A stretch of DNA of 64,000 nucleotides from positions 38,968,170 through 39,032,169 of the forward strand of contig JAIOJX010000001.1 of assembly GCA_022376925.1 (NCBI GenBank). The letters run 5' to 3'. Shown piece after piece: positions 32,719 through 43,816 of the stretch (position 1 is the first letter of the stretch; the number at the start of each line of letters is the position of its first letter). The stretch is from Tragulus kanchil. Lineage: Eukaryota; Chordata; Mammalia; Artiodactyla; Tragulidae. The notes beneath the pieces are model-generated. The model did no database searches and was not told the origin of the DNA. It was given only the letters and a program-made list of their open reading frames with translations. The translations under genes and the position numbers were made by a program.

Positions 32719-34582
32719 CCAGGTTTATTGAGATATCACTCATGTTTCTTATAATTCACCATTTAAAGTATACAGTCTATGGTTGTCAGTATGTTTAGAG
32801 TTGTATAGCTATCATCACAATCTAATTTTAGAATTTCCATCTCCCGTAAAAGAAACTCCATACCTGTTACTAACCACTTCCCATTTTCCATCTCCCTAAG
32901 CAGTCACTAATCTGTTTTTGTCTCTATAAATACGCCTTCTTTGCACATTTCATATAAATGGAATCATACATGATGTTACTGTTCTTTCACTTAGAAAAAT
33001 GTTTTCAAGGTTGATCCATGTTGAAGCATGTATCAATACCTCATTCTTCTCTATAGCTGTATAATATTCCATTGTATAATGGTTATATATATACATATAT
33101 ATATGTGTGTATATATATATATATAGTCTATCCATTCATCAGTTCACAGACATTTGAGGTTTCACTTTGGGGCTATCGGGATAATGCTACTGTGAACATT
33201 TGTCTGCATGCTTTTGTGTGGACATATGTTTTCATCCCCCTTAGGTGTATAACTAGGAGTAGAATTGCTGGGTCATATGACAAGTATATTTAGCCATTTG
33301 AGGAATAGCCAGAGGTTTTTCATAGTGGCTGTACCATTTTACATTCCCACCATAGATATATGAGGGTTCCAGTTTCTCCATATTTCTCCCAACATTTGTT
33401 AGTATTTATCTTTTTTATTATATCCTAGTGGGTATGAAATGGTATCATATTGTGGTTTTGATTTCCATTTTCCTAATGGTTAATAATGTTGACTGCCGCA
33501 ACATTTGATTGGATGTCTTTTTTAGCTTACATGGGATTCAGTAGTCACAGCTCCTGGGCTCAGTTGTGGCACTCAGGCTTAGTTGTTCCACAGCATGTGG
33601 GATCTTCCGAGATCAGGGATCAAACCCATGTCTCCTGCACTGGCAGGCAGATTCTTTACCACTGAGGCAACAGGGAAGCCCCATGACTTCATCTTAACTT
33701 AATTAAATCTGCAAAAATCCTATTTATAAATAAAGTCATATTCATAGGTGCCAGTGATTAGGATTTTAGCATGTCTTTTTGGGAGACAATTTAACTCATA
33801 ATACCAGGTTTATTGAGATATCACTCATGTTTCTTATAATTCACCATTTAAAGTATACAGTCTATGGTTGTCAGTATGTTTAGAGTTGTATAGCTATCAT
33901 CACAATCTAATTTTAGAATTTCCATCTCCCGTAAAAGAAACTCCATACCTGTTACTAACCACTTCCCATTTTCCATCTCCCTAAGCAGTCACTAATCTGT
34001 TTTTGTCTCTATAAATACGCCTTCTTTGCACATTTCATATAAATGGAATCATACATGATGTTACTGTTCTTTCACTTAGAAAAATGTTTTCAAGGTTGAT
34101 CCATGTTGAAGCATGTATCAATACCTCATTCTTCTCTATAGCTGTATAATATTCCATTGTATAATGGTTATATATATACATATATATATGTGTGTATATA
34201 TATATATATATAGTCTATCCATTCATCAGTTCACAGACATTTGAGGTTTCACTTTGGGGCTATCGGGATAATGCTACTGTGAACATTTGTCTGCATGCTT
34301 TTGTGTGGACATATGTTTTCATCCCCCTTAGGTGTATAACTAGGAGTAGAATTGCTGGGTCATATGACAAGTATATTTAGCCATTTGAGGAATAGCCAGA
34401 GGTTTTTCATAGTGGCTGTACCATTTTACATTCCCACCATAGATATATGAGGGTTCCAGTTTCTCCATATTTCTCCCAACATTTGTTAGTATTTATCTTT
34501 TTTATTATATCCTAGTGGGTATGAAATGGTATCATATTGTGGTTTTGATTTCCATTTTCCTAATGGTTAATAATGTTGACTG
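32444..34582. repeat. Tandem duplication 7: about 1.05 kb with 33-base filler
   Basis: Copy A 32444-33495 and copy B 33529-34582 (offset 1085-1087). The filler at 33496-33528 (CCGCAACATTTGATTGGATG onward) matches neither flank. Copies differ by one TA unit in the TA microsatellite. Copy A spans CHR, MLT1 and L1 sequence. Confidence 0.95.
33085..33126. repeat. TA/TG microsatellite in L1 (second copy about 34170-34213)
   Basis: Alternating TATATA and TGTGTG run. The second copy is one TA unit longer, the only length difference seen between the two duplicated blocks. Confidence 0.85.
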
Positions 34583-35326
34583 ACTTTTCATGTGCTAATT
34601 GGTCATTTTGTATCTTCTTTGGAGAAATGTCTATTCAGATCATTTGACCATATTTTAAATTGAGTTATCTGACTTTTTTGTGTTGTTGTTGAGGTATAAG
34701 AGTTTTTAAATAGTATGCATACAAATCCCTTATCAGATATATGGTTTGCAAATATTTTCTCCCATTCTGTTGATTATTTGTTTACTATTTTCATGGCATC
34801 CTTAGAAGCACAAATGTTTTAAATTTCGATGAGGTCCAAATTATCTATTTTATTGTGATTGCTGCCCAGTATGTCTGTTCTATACCACTACCAGACTGTC
34901 CTGATTGCCATTATTTTTTACTAAGTTTTGAAATTAGGAAGTTTGACTCCTCTTACCTTGTCTTTGCTTTTCAAAGTTGTTTTGGCTGTTCTGGGAAGTT
35001 TGTAATTCCACATTAATATTAGAATATTTTTAAAAATTTTTACAAAGAAATCAGCTGAGATTCTGATATTTTCTTGAATATGTAGATTAATTTGGGGAAT
35101 ATTACCATCTTAACAGTATGAAATCTTCCAATCCATAAACATAGAATGTTTTTCCATTTATTTAGATCTTCAATATCCTTCAACAACAGTGCTTTGTAGT
35201 TTTTAGCATAAAAGTTTTTCACTTCTTTTGAAATTTACTCCCAAATGTATATTTTTTTGCTATTATAAATATAAGTATTTTCTTCATTTCATTCTCTGAC
35301 TGTTCATCAAGACATGGTTGAGGTTT

Positions 35327-35647
35327 TTTTTTTTTAAAGATTTATTTATTTATTTTTTGGTGGGGGTGGGGAGGGAGTGGAGCAGGTGGGCCACTTCTAT
35401 TGGTCTTTCATTTCTCCATTTTCATCCATCTTTGTTCTTTGTCCCGTGTGGGCCTCCCATCACGGTGGCCTCTGTTGTCACAGAGCACCGGCTCTGGGCA
35501 CATGTGCTCCAGAGCTCCGGCTCGGTAATTGGACACATCGGTCCAGCCGCTCTGCGGCACTTGGAATCTTCCCAGGCCAGGGATCGAACCGGCGCCCCTT
35601 GCACTGCAAGGCGGTGTCCTTACCCACTGGACCACCAGGGAAGCCCC
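35327..35647 (-). mobile_element. CHR-derived tRNA SINE inserted in L1
   Basis: T-run and ATTTATTTATTTATT tail, GGGGTGGGGAGGGAGTGG, CACTTCTATTGGTCTTTCA, GGATCGAACCGGCGCCCCTT and CACTGGACCACCAGGGAAGC. GGTTGAGGTTT at about 35316-35326 and 35648-35658 is the target duplication. CpG decay has turned the usual GCGCATGCGC into GGCACATGTGCTCC, so this copy is somewhat older. Confidence 0.93.
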
Positions 35648-35960
35648 GGTTGAGGTTTGTATATTCATCTTGTATCCTGCAACCTTGCTGAACTTGTTTA
35701 TTAATAATAATAGATTTTTAGTGGATACTTGAGTATTTTCTATATATAAGATCATGTCATCTTAAATCAGAGGTAGTTTTGCTTTTTCTTTTCCAATCTG
35801 GGTGCCTTTTATTTCTTGGCTGATTAACTGGTCTAGAGCCACCAGTATGATGTTGAATAGAATTGGGGACAGTGAGTATCTTTGTCTTGTTCCTGAGCTG
35901 GGAGGGAAAGCGTTCAGTCTTTCACTGTTAAGTATGATGTTAGCCGTGAGTTTTGAAGCT

Positions 35961-37474
35961 CTCCTTCAACTAGTCTCAACTGATCAATCTAACTTTTTCC
36001 CCCACTATCAACCTTTGCATGCCTATTTGCCCAATTTCCAATTTCAGCCTTGCTCACTAAGACTCACTGGTCTAAACAGCTTGATTTTTTAAAAAAATAT
36101 CCTTTTATTTACATGCCCTATTTTATTTTCCCCACAGTGCCCACTGCTCATATAGTTACAGAGAATGCTTCTCCAACCTTCTAGCTCACATACTTTCTGG
36201 AGATTAAGCTCTATTTCCCAGACTCTCACAACCACCTCCCCAACAAACACACGTGGGAACATATGTATGTGTGGACACACACATGCACATCATGTAATTC
36301 CTTGAGACCCCATTTCCTAGGTTCTTGAAGCTAATTTGTATTTTCTTTCCACTCATAGCACTTTGTAACTTGTTATTTCAGTTATCTTTGTCTTGGCTCC
36401 ACGAACTACACTATAGCACTCTACAGGGGAAGGGACAAGAATGCTGTATTTTAACATTATCCTCAAATGAAATAGACACAAAGGTCTAGGGGGGCCAAAA
36501 ATGCTTAGTAAAAGCTGAGTTCAGTCAACTTTCATTCTCTCAGAAGGACCCCTCTTTGTGAGCCACTCTGAAAATCAGAGCTGCCTGATGCCACTTGAAG
36601 CTCTCTGTGTCCCATTCCCATTTTCAAGGCGTTCCTCTTCTCTTCCTCTTATATTGGCTGAGTTTCAGAGGGAGATAATTGGCACCATCAATTTGTATGG
36701 CATAATGAAAGTCTCTACCATGTTTACTTGCTTTCCTTCCAGAGTAAATGCATCATAAGCAAAGGCAAAGTCATTCCTACAGCCCTTGTTTAAAAAATGT
36801 ATGATATTTGTATTGTCCCCATTAAAGCAATATGGTCCAGTGGTTATGACCTCAAACATGACCTGCTTTAAAAATGAGTGCCTCTTAGTGCGAAATGTTC
36901 ATTCTCGAGTCCAGGTCCCTGTTGAGGTTTGAGCGTGTCTGATAAAGGTCCCAGATTCCTTTGCACAGTGCCTGCTCTTGTCCCCCCCCCCGCCCCCCCC
37001 CGGCATTTGCCTGGTTTTTGTGCTTTACTGCAACTAAAATATTGACATCTTCCTGCCTCACTCCATTAACTATGGCAAATGCCATGGAATGAAGATCCTT
37101 TGCAGGATGAATACCACAAATAACCGAGAGGAGGGCTTGGTCTTACTGCCTTAACAGCTAAAAAGGAAGGCTGCATACCAGTTTCAGGAGAGCACAGTTT
37201 TTATTAGGTACTTGCTGAGCACGTAGCCTGTGTCTGGCATGTGGGAGTGGACAGGCAAGTAAATGCATAGTTGCTGCTCTAAAAGAATTTATAGTCTCAC
37301 TAGGGTGATAAGGGTGACATATCTCAAGCAGAAAATTGTTAAGTTAGAAGTAGTGTGTGATAATTGCTGAAACGAGGGCCGTGTGACTTGGGAGTCAAGG
37401 AAGACCTTTCAGAGAAGGTGAACTTTGAGTTTGACTTGAAAGAATTTTGGTGGACAGAGGAGAGAAAGGGATGC
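35961..37474. other. Unassigned single-copy sequence with a poly-C tract
   Basis: No gene recognised. 36982-37001 is C10-G-C9. From about 37200 the text (for example AAGGAAGACCTTTCAGAGAA) resembles an old mammalian repeat that I cannot name, similar in style to 55700-56350. Confidence 0.5.
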
Positions 37475-39618
37475 AAAGAAACTAACAAGAGTTTGACAAT
37501 AAAAGAAAACTGACTAATAGGGTCGAAGGCCAGGAACCCTTTGAAGATAATGTTAGTGAAATAGGATAAGTCTAAATTGAGGTGTATCTTGAGAGGACAG
37601 AATCACAGAATATTAGAACTGGAAAGGCATTGCTTATATTTCTACTTAACCTGGAACTCCTAGTCCAATGTCTACTTCCTACTGTTTTCATTAGATATTT
37701 TTTTAATCCATGGAATGTCTTCTTCAAATGAAATATTATGTAAAGAAGCTGAGTATGTAAAGCAAACATTCTGTAAAGCAGTATGTAAAGGAAAAATACT
37801 TTGAATTTAGGCAAGATCAAGATGAACCCAACTGAGATATGGGGACAGTTACCTCCATGTCATTAAATGTAATAAATACTTCTTAGTCCCCATCTTGCCT
37901 GGCTTCTCAGCAGCCTACTACATTGTTGTGTGTATGTGTGTGGTCAGTCGTGTCCAGCTCTTTTGTGACCCCCATGGACTGTAGCCCGCCAGTCTCTTCT
38001 GTCCATGGGATTTCCCAGTCAAGAATACTGGTGTGCGGTTCCATTTACTTCTCCAGGGGATCTTCTCAACCCAGGGATCACTACATTGTTGATTACTCTC
38101 TTTTGCTAAATACACTCCTTTTCTATATCTTCTATGATACAACTCTTTGGATTTTCTTCTTCCTAGCTTCTCCCTGTCAGTCTTGTCTGGGTGCTCATTC
38201 TCCTACACATAGACTTTTAAATGATGGCTTTCTTAGACTTAAGCCTCAACCCTTTTTACTTGGTGCTATACAGTCCCCACCCAGGCAATCTTACTTGTTG
38301 ACTTCCAAGTATCATTTAAATGATAGTGACTCTCAAATTTTATTTCCAGTCCAAGCCTCTCCTCTATTACTGATTAGGCGTCTCCATCTGGATATGCCAC
38401 TTGTGGTGCAGACTCACAATTTCCGATACTGAACTCATCTCCTTTGCTTCCTCATGCCCTTCAAATTTCACTCCTTCTCCTGTGTTCTGTATCTCAGTGA
38501 ATGACCTCATCAACCATCCAGAGTTCCCAAGAAGAAGAAAACTTGACTAAAAATTTAGGGGGAAATGTAAAGAAACTAACAAGAGTTTGACAATAAAAGA
38601 AAACTGACTAATAGGGTCGAAGGCCAGGAACCCTTTGAAGATAATGTTAGTGAAATAGGATAAGTCTAAATTGAGGTGTATCTTGAGAGGACAGAATCAC
38701 AGAATATTAGAACTGGAAAGGCATTGCTTATATTTCTACTTAACCTGGAACTCCTAGTCCAATGTCTACTTCCTACTGTTTTCATTAGATATTTTTTTAA
38801 TCCATGGAATGTCTTCTTCAAATGAAATATTATGTAAAGAAGCTGAGTATGTAAAGCAAACATTCTGTAAAGCAGTATGTAAAGGAAAAATACTTTGAAT
38901 TTAGGCAAGATCAAGATGAACCCAACTGAGATATGGGGACAGTTACCTCCATGTCATTAAATGTAATAAATACTTCTTAGTCCCCATCTTGCCTGGCTTC
39001 TCAGCAGCCTACTACATTGTTGTGTGTATGTGTGTGGTCAGTCGTGTCCAGCTCTTTTGTGACCCCCATGGACTGTAGCCCGCCAGTCTCTTCTGTCCAT
39101 GGGATTTCCCAGTCAAGAATACTGGTGTGCGGTTCCATTTACTTCTCCAGGGGATCTTCTCAACCCAGGGATCACTACATTGTTGATTACTCTCTTTTGC
39201 TAAATACACTCCTTTTCTATATCTTCTATGATACAACTCTTTGGATTTTCTTCTTCCTAGCTTCTCCCTGTCAGTCTTGTCTGGGTGCTCATTCTCCTAC
39301 ACATAGACTTTTAAATGATGGCTTTCTTAGACTTAAGCCTCAACCCTTTTTACTTGGTGCTATACAGTCCCCACCCAGGCAATCTTACTTGTTGACTTCC
39401 AAGTATCATTTAAATGATAGTGACTCTCAAATTTTATTTCCAGTCCAAGCCTCTCCTCTATTACTGATTAGGCGTCTCCATCTGGATATGCCACTTGTGG
39501 TGCAGACTCACAATTTCCGATACTGAACTCATCTCCTTTGCTTCCTCATGCCCTTCAAATTTCACTCCTTCTCCTGTGTTCTGTATCTCAGTGAATGACC
39601 TCATCAACCATCCAGAGT
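37475..39618. repeat. Tandem duplication 8: 1050 bp with 44-base filler
   Basis: Copy A 37475-38524 and copy B 38569-39618 (offset 1094, no internal difference seen). The 44 bases between them (38525-38568) begin TCCCAAGAAGAAGAAAACTT and do not match the true continuation after copy B. The same truncated Bov-tA and the same 169-codon frame appear in both copies. Confidence 0.95.
37928..38083 (-). mobile_element. Bov-tA SINE, truncated (repeated at 39022-39177)
   Basis: GGTCAGTCGTGTCCAGCTCT, GACCCCCATGGACTGTAGCC, CTGTCCATGGGATTTCCCAG and GGGGATCTTCTCAACCCAGG. It stops at GGATCA before the tRNA head. The second copy is due to duplication 8. Confidence 0.92.
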
Positions 39619-39642
39619 CCTGTGCCCTAAATCACAGACTCA

Positions 39643-39910
39643 GGTTTTTTTTGGCCACTTCTACTGGTCTTTCGTTTATTTTTTTCATCCATCTTTGTTC
39701 TTTGACCTGCATGGACCTCCCATTGCAGTGGACTCTCTTGTTGCAGAGCGCTGGCTCTCGGCGCATGCGCTCCAGAGCTCCGGCTTGGCAGTTGGACACA
39801 TCTTGGTCCAGCCACTTGGTGGCACGTGGGATCCTTCCCGGCCAGGGATTGAACCGGCACCCCCTGCACTGAAAGGTGGTATCTTTACCCACTGGACCAC
39901 CAGAGAAGCC
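39643..39910 (-). mobile_element. CHR-derived SINE, variant without the GC-rich tail
   Basis: Starts at a short T-run, then GGCCACTTCTACTGGTCTTT, without the ATTTATTT and GGGGAGGG segments of the other copies. The body has GCGCATGCGC at 39761-39770 and GGATTGAACCGGCACC. It ends GGACCACCAGAGAAGCCC. The same tail-less form is seen at 56481-56722, suggesting a subfamily. Confidence 0.9.
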
Positions 39911-40019
39911 CAAGAACTCATTTTTGACACTGTTTTCCCATTTTCCCTCTCCCATATTCAGTCAATCACCAAGTTCTGTTCATCTCATCTTCCACTATTC
40001 TTCATTTCCATCACTGCAC

Positions 40020-40880
40020 CATAGACTACCATTCCCCTCCTTCATTTCTATGTTGGACTACTGCAATTCCTTCATTGGTCTCCTGCCTCTATTCTTCCCT
40101 GCTCCTCCAGTCAGTTCTCTACATTTCAGCGAGAGTGTGCTTTTTAAAGCATAAGTCCTATCGTGTCACTTTCCTGCTCAAAGTCCACTGGGGAAATTAA
40201 AAGGCAAAAGATAATTAAAAATAAAAGATGATGCATTTGAAGCTTATATAGTCACCTAAGGTACCAGTTCTCTCCCATTTCAGCTGTTTGCCATTCATGA
40301 ACCTCAAGATATTTTGCTGAGAAGGGGCTTTACCATTGCCTAAGAAAAGTGTCTAAATTTCTTAACACATTTTAGAAAATCTTTCATGACCTGGCGTCTG
40401 TCCATTTGCTCAACATTGTTTGCTTAAGCCAGATCAGTCTCTCTTTTACACTAATAACCCAACCAAAACGAACTTGGTTCAGTTCCTTTGTGTACCCTAC
40501 TCAAAGCCTTATGGCTTTAGCCATGTTTTATGGGTTCTTACTGACTGGAACTCTCATCTGCCCATATACTGCCAGATTAATTCATTCTTCTAATCTCAGC
40601 TGAAATTTCCCTACCCCTTGAAGTCTTCCTAAGTCCAGGAGGAATGTCCTTCCATCATAGTCTCACAGCTCTTTGAGAGGTTAACATTTTACAGAATGCA
40701 TCACACATTATTGCAACTGCTGCTTTAGTTGTATTAATATAACTTAATTAGCCCATAAGCTCAATGCAGGCAGAGTCCATTTTGCCTACCACTGTATTCT
40801 TGGTGAGTCGCTTGTTGCCTGAAATTTACTAAATTCTTTAAAAGCATCTGCTGAATGAATACACGAGTGAATGAATCGTA
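40020..40880 (+). mobile_element. L2-like LINE 3' region with an inserted ~150-bp block
   Basis: Left part: TTGGACTACTGCAATTCCTT, TATCGTGTCACTTTCCTGCT. Right part: TACCATTGCCTAAGAAAAGT, CTTTCATGACCTGGC, CCCTTGAAGTCTTCCTAAGT and a weak match to the L2 3' end finishing in CTGCTGAATGAATACACG. About 40187-40335 interrupts this order and is a diverged copy of 41156-41310. The family call is from motif order and is moderately sure. Confidence 0.6.
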
Positions 40881-41310
40881 CCATACATCAGAACTTATTT
40901 TGTCTTTCAAAAACTTAACAAAATATAGTAACAATGCAAAACTTTGCCACAATTTCTTCATTTTACTTTTTTATTTAATGTCTTCCTAAACGGATACACC
41001 TTTAGATCTTGGAAAATCCTTGCAAATGCCAAGGGCATAATTATGTATGATGATTAGATGTTTGGTCAAGATGATTATGACTGAAAAACTTGCCAATTAT
41101 TCTTTAGGGAGGACCTTCCCTTTGATTTCTAATTATGGTTACCTAACTTTTGCAAAGTACACTGGGGAAATTAAAAGACAAAAGATAATTAAAAATAAAA
41201 GATGACGCATTTTAAACTTATAGAGTGAGCTGAGGTACCGGTTCTCTCCCATTTCAGCTGTTTGTCATTTATGAACCTCAAGATATTTTGTTGAGAAGGG
41301 GCTGTTTTCT
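40187..41310 (+). repeat. Older direct repeat pair, about 150 bp each (40187-40341 and 41156-41310)
   Basis: Both start ACTGGGGAAATTAAAAG and continue AAAGATAATTAAAAATAAAA, GGTTCTCTCCCATTTCAGCT, GAACCTCAAGATATTTTG and GAGAAGGGGCT. They differ at many positions (for example TGCATTTGAAGC against CGCATTTTAAAC). So the pair is much older than the near-identical 1.1-kb duplications and is likely genuine. Confidence 0.85.
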
Positions 41311-42005
41311 TTGTATTATGGGCACGCTGGCAGGAGGCTGGAACACAGGATGACACAGATGAGAAGTGAGAGACCATTAAGAGCCAGTTTCAGCAAGTAA
41401 GCATTCCAACCTCATGAACTTCTAAATTCCATGAATTTCATTTTTAATGAGAAGGGGAAGCCAGTTTCAAGGTCTGGAGAAAGAATCCTGCCTTTTCAGC
41501 CACGAGGCAGGTCAGCAGGGTGACAGGCTAGCTTTCTAGTCAGGGCTGTGTGGCCTTAGTTCTATCCCTTAGACAACAGCTGCTGGCTGAAAGATCTTGG
41601 ATTCCTAAGCCTGTGGTCTGTAGTAAGGAAATCACGCCATGGTTGATGGAGAAGTGGGCCCAGCCACCAGCCTTCTGGGAAAGGCAGATTGAATATCCCG
41701 ACTAATTCTAAATGCCACATCTTCAAAGCTCCTACCTAATACCCAGGGTAACCTACGGCCCTTTAAAAGACAAAAGTCAGTCAGCATCCAGTGACACAAC
41801 ATGTGAGCTGAACACTAGGTAGTGCTTCATGATGCCAAACTGGACTGCGCAGAAGTGAGAGCACTGCCTTCCTCTTCCTTAGGCACCTGTCTGCTCCCAA
41901 GAGGTCTTCTCTTTAGACAAACAACAACAAAAAATAGTACAAAAAAACGAAGAAGTTATATATCATGTGAAATCAGGGAATCATCAGACTCAAATATATC
42001 CTTGG
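40881..42005. other. Unassigned sequence
   Basis: Apart from the repeat unit at 41156-41310 I see no recognisable gene or element. Confidence 0.5.
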
Positions 42006-42298
42006 GGGCTTCCCTGGTGGTCCAGTGGGTACGGACACCGCCTTGCAGTGCAAGGGGCGCCGGTTCGATCCCTGGCCTGGGAAATCCCACGTGCCACGGA
42101 GCGGCTGGACCGATGTGTCCAATTACCAAGCCAGAGCTCTGGAGCGCATGCGCCCAGAGCCAGTGCTCTGCGACAACAGAGGCCACTGCGATGGGAGGCC
42201 CACACGGGCCAAAGAACAAAGATGGATGAAAATAGACAAATGAAAGACCAATAGAAGTGGCCTGCCCGCCCCCCACCCCAACCCGCCCCCGCCCCAAA
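42006..42298 (+). mobile_element. CHR-derived tRNA SINE, full length with intact Pol III boxes
   Basis: Head GGGCTTCCCTGGTGGTCCAG. A box TGGTCCAGTGGG at 42018-42029 and B box GGTTCGATCC at 42062-42071 both fit the tRNA promoter consensus. The body has GAGCGCATGCGCCCAG (core 42144-42153), GGCCACTGCGATGGGAGGCC and GACCAATAGAAGTGGCC, then a C-rich end and CCAAAATA. AATATATCC and AAATATCCC at the flanks may be the target duplication. It is among the best-preserved copies here. Confidence 0.93.
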
Positions 42299-42434
42299 AT
42301 ATCCCAGGAAGCACAAGGAAAATGCTTTTTAATAGACATTCTGAGGCTGCCAGGAACCTAGGATGCTTATAATGCCCCCTACTGTCCATAGCCACATTTA
42401 CACTTGGCGACCCACTTAACTTTTGCCTGGATAA

Positions 42435-42494
42435 TGGCAGAGGAGCCTGCTGGGCTACAGTCTATAAGGCTGCAAAGAGTTTGACATGACTGAG
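42435..42494 (+). mobile_element. Bov-tA SINE 3' fragment
   Basis: GGCAGAGGAGCCTGCTGGGC, TACAGTCTATAAGGCTGC and GACATGACTGAGC. Its end is the left breakpoint of duplication 9. Confidence 0.85.
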
Positions 42495-42524
42495 CTACTG
42501 AACGCAAATACACGTCAGTTTATT

Positions 42525-43107
42525 CATCGATTCTATTATTCATGATATTTGGATTTTTTTCCCATCCAGTTTTTAGCAATAATGAAGCTGGTTTGAGCCA
42601 TCTTATATGTATCTTTAGGTAGATATATTTACATAAGCATATGCATGCATTTCCATTGGGTATATGCATAGGGGTGGAATTGCTGGATCATAGGGTATGT
42701 ATGTGTTCAGGTGTTTCTCTCCAATTTTCCTGGATATTTACAGTCCTTTTAGCAGCGCATGAGATTTTCATTTGCTCTGCACAACTCACTTGGTGTTTTT
42801 CTGTCTTTTTTTTGTTCACAGTAGCCATTCTGGTGAATATATATATGGTTATATAATAGTGGTTGTTATGATCTGTATTTCCATGATGGTTAATGAAATT
42901 GAGCACCCATTCCTAATGTTTTGAGATTAGTTTTGTTCTAAATATAATTGCCATTTTGCTTAGACTTTAGTCTAACAGTTATTTGGAATTGTGTTCTTTA
43001 AAATTTTCCAGGTGTAAGTATTTTAAGGAGCTATCTTTTTGTAGCTGATTTCCAGTTTTATTGCATTGAGAACAATGAACATGGTCTTCAGGACATTATG
43101 TTTTTGC
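42525..43107 (-). mobile_element. L1 fragment (antisense), repeated by duplication 9
   Basis: GGGTGGAATTGCTGGATCAT, GCAGCGCATGAGATTTTCAT, GTTCACAGTAGCCATTCTGG and TTTCCATGATGGTTAATG match the antisense of the L1 3' ORF2 region. The second copy is about 43333-43915, and part recurs again at 44896-44994. Confidence 0.8.
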
Positions 43108-43303
43108 ATGGGCTTCAGTGATAAAGAATCTGCTTGCCAACGCCGGAGACATAAGAGACACAAGTTTGATCTCTGGGTTGGAAAGATCCCCTGGAGGAGT
43201 ACATGGCAACCCACTTCAGTATTCTTGCCTGAGAAATCTCATGGACAGAGGAGCCTGGCAGGTTACAGTCCACGGGGTCTCGAAGAGTTGGACACAACTG
43301 AGC
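43108..43303 (+). mobile_element. Bov-tA SINE (also at 43916-44128 and 44995-45207)
   Basis: GGGCTTCAGTGATAAAGAAT, CCAACGCCGGAGACATAAGA, GATCTCTGGGTTGGAAAGAT, GGCAACCCACTTCAGTATTC and GAAGAGTTGGACACAACTGA. One insertion appears three times because duplications 9 and 10 overlap. Confidence 0.93.
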
Positions 43304-43816
43304 TACTGAACGCAAATACACGTCAGTTTATTCATCGATTCTATTATTCATGATATTTGGATTTTTTTCCCATCCAGTTTTTAGCAATAATGAAGCTGGT
43401 TTGAGCCATCTTATATGTATCTTTAGGTAGATATATTTACATAAGCATATGCATGCATTTCCATTGGGTATATGCATAGGGGTGGAATTGCTGGATCATA
43501 GGGTATGTATGTGTTCAGGTGTTTCTCTCCAATTTTCCTGGATATTTACAGTCCTTTTAGCAGCGCATGAGATTTTCATTTGCTCTGCACAACTCACTTG
43601 GTGTTTTTCTGTCTTTTTTTTGTTCACAGTAGCCATTCTGGTGAATATATATATGGTTATATAATAGTGGTTGTTATGATCTGTATTTCCATGATGGTTA
43701 ATGAAATTGAGCACCCATTCCTAATGTTTTGAGATTAGTTTTGTTCTAAATATAATTGCCATTTTGCTTAGACTTTAGTCTAACAGTTATTTGGAATTGT
43801 GTTCTTTAAAATTTTC

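Larger units (their letters stand above)
32719..35960 (-). mobile_element. Long L1 fragment (antisense ORF2), internally duplicated and SINE-split
   Basis: Reading the minus strand gives L1 ORF2 pieces. C-terminal: YTMEYYTAIEKNEV and STWINLENIFLSE near 32990-33080. Upstream part: NYKALLLKDIEDLNKWKN and WIGRFHTVKMVIFPK near 35080-35200. Reverse-complement landmarks include CCTTATCAGATATATGGTTT, GCAACCTTGCTGAACTTG and CCAATCTGGGTGCCTTTTAT. Its 3' side lies left, at the MLT1 boundary. Duplication 7 inflates its length by about 1.08 kb and a SINE at 35327-35647 splits it. Many stops; not active. Confidence 0.9.

Noticed and set aside
32950..33135. Minus-strand 61-codon frame as a small gene
   Set aside because: It translates to a degraded L1 ORF2 C-terminus fused to a TA microsatellite.
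37923..38432. 169-codon open frame, repeated at 39017-39526, as a possible duplicated gene
   Set aside because: Its first third is the antisense of a Bov-tA SINE and the second copy is only the tandem duplication. No domain or splice signals seen.
42006..42090. tRNA gene call on the SINE head
   Set aside because: The A and B boxes are present but there is no cloverleaf, anticodon stem or 3' end; it is a SINE promoter.
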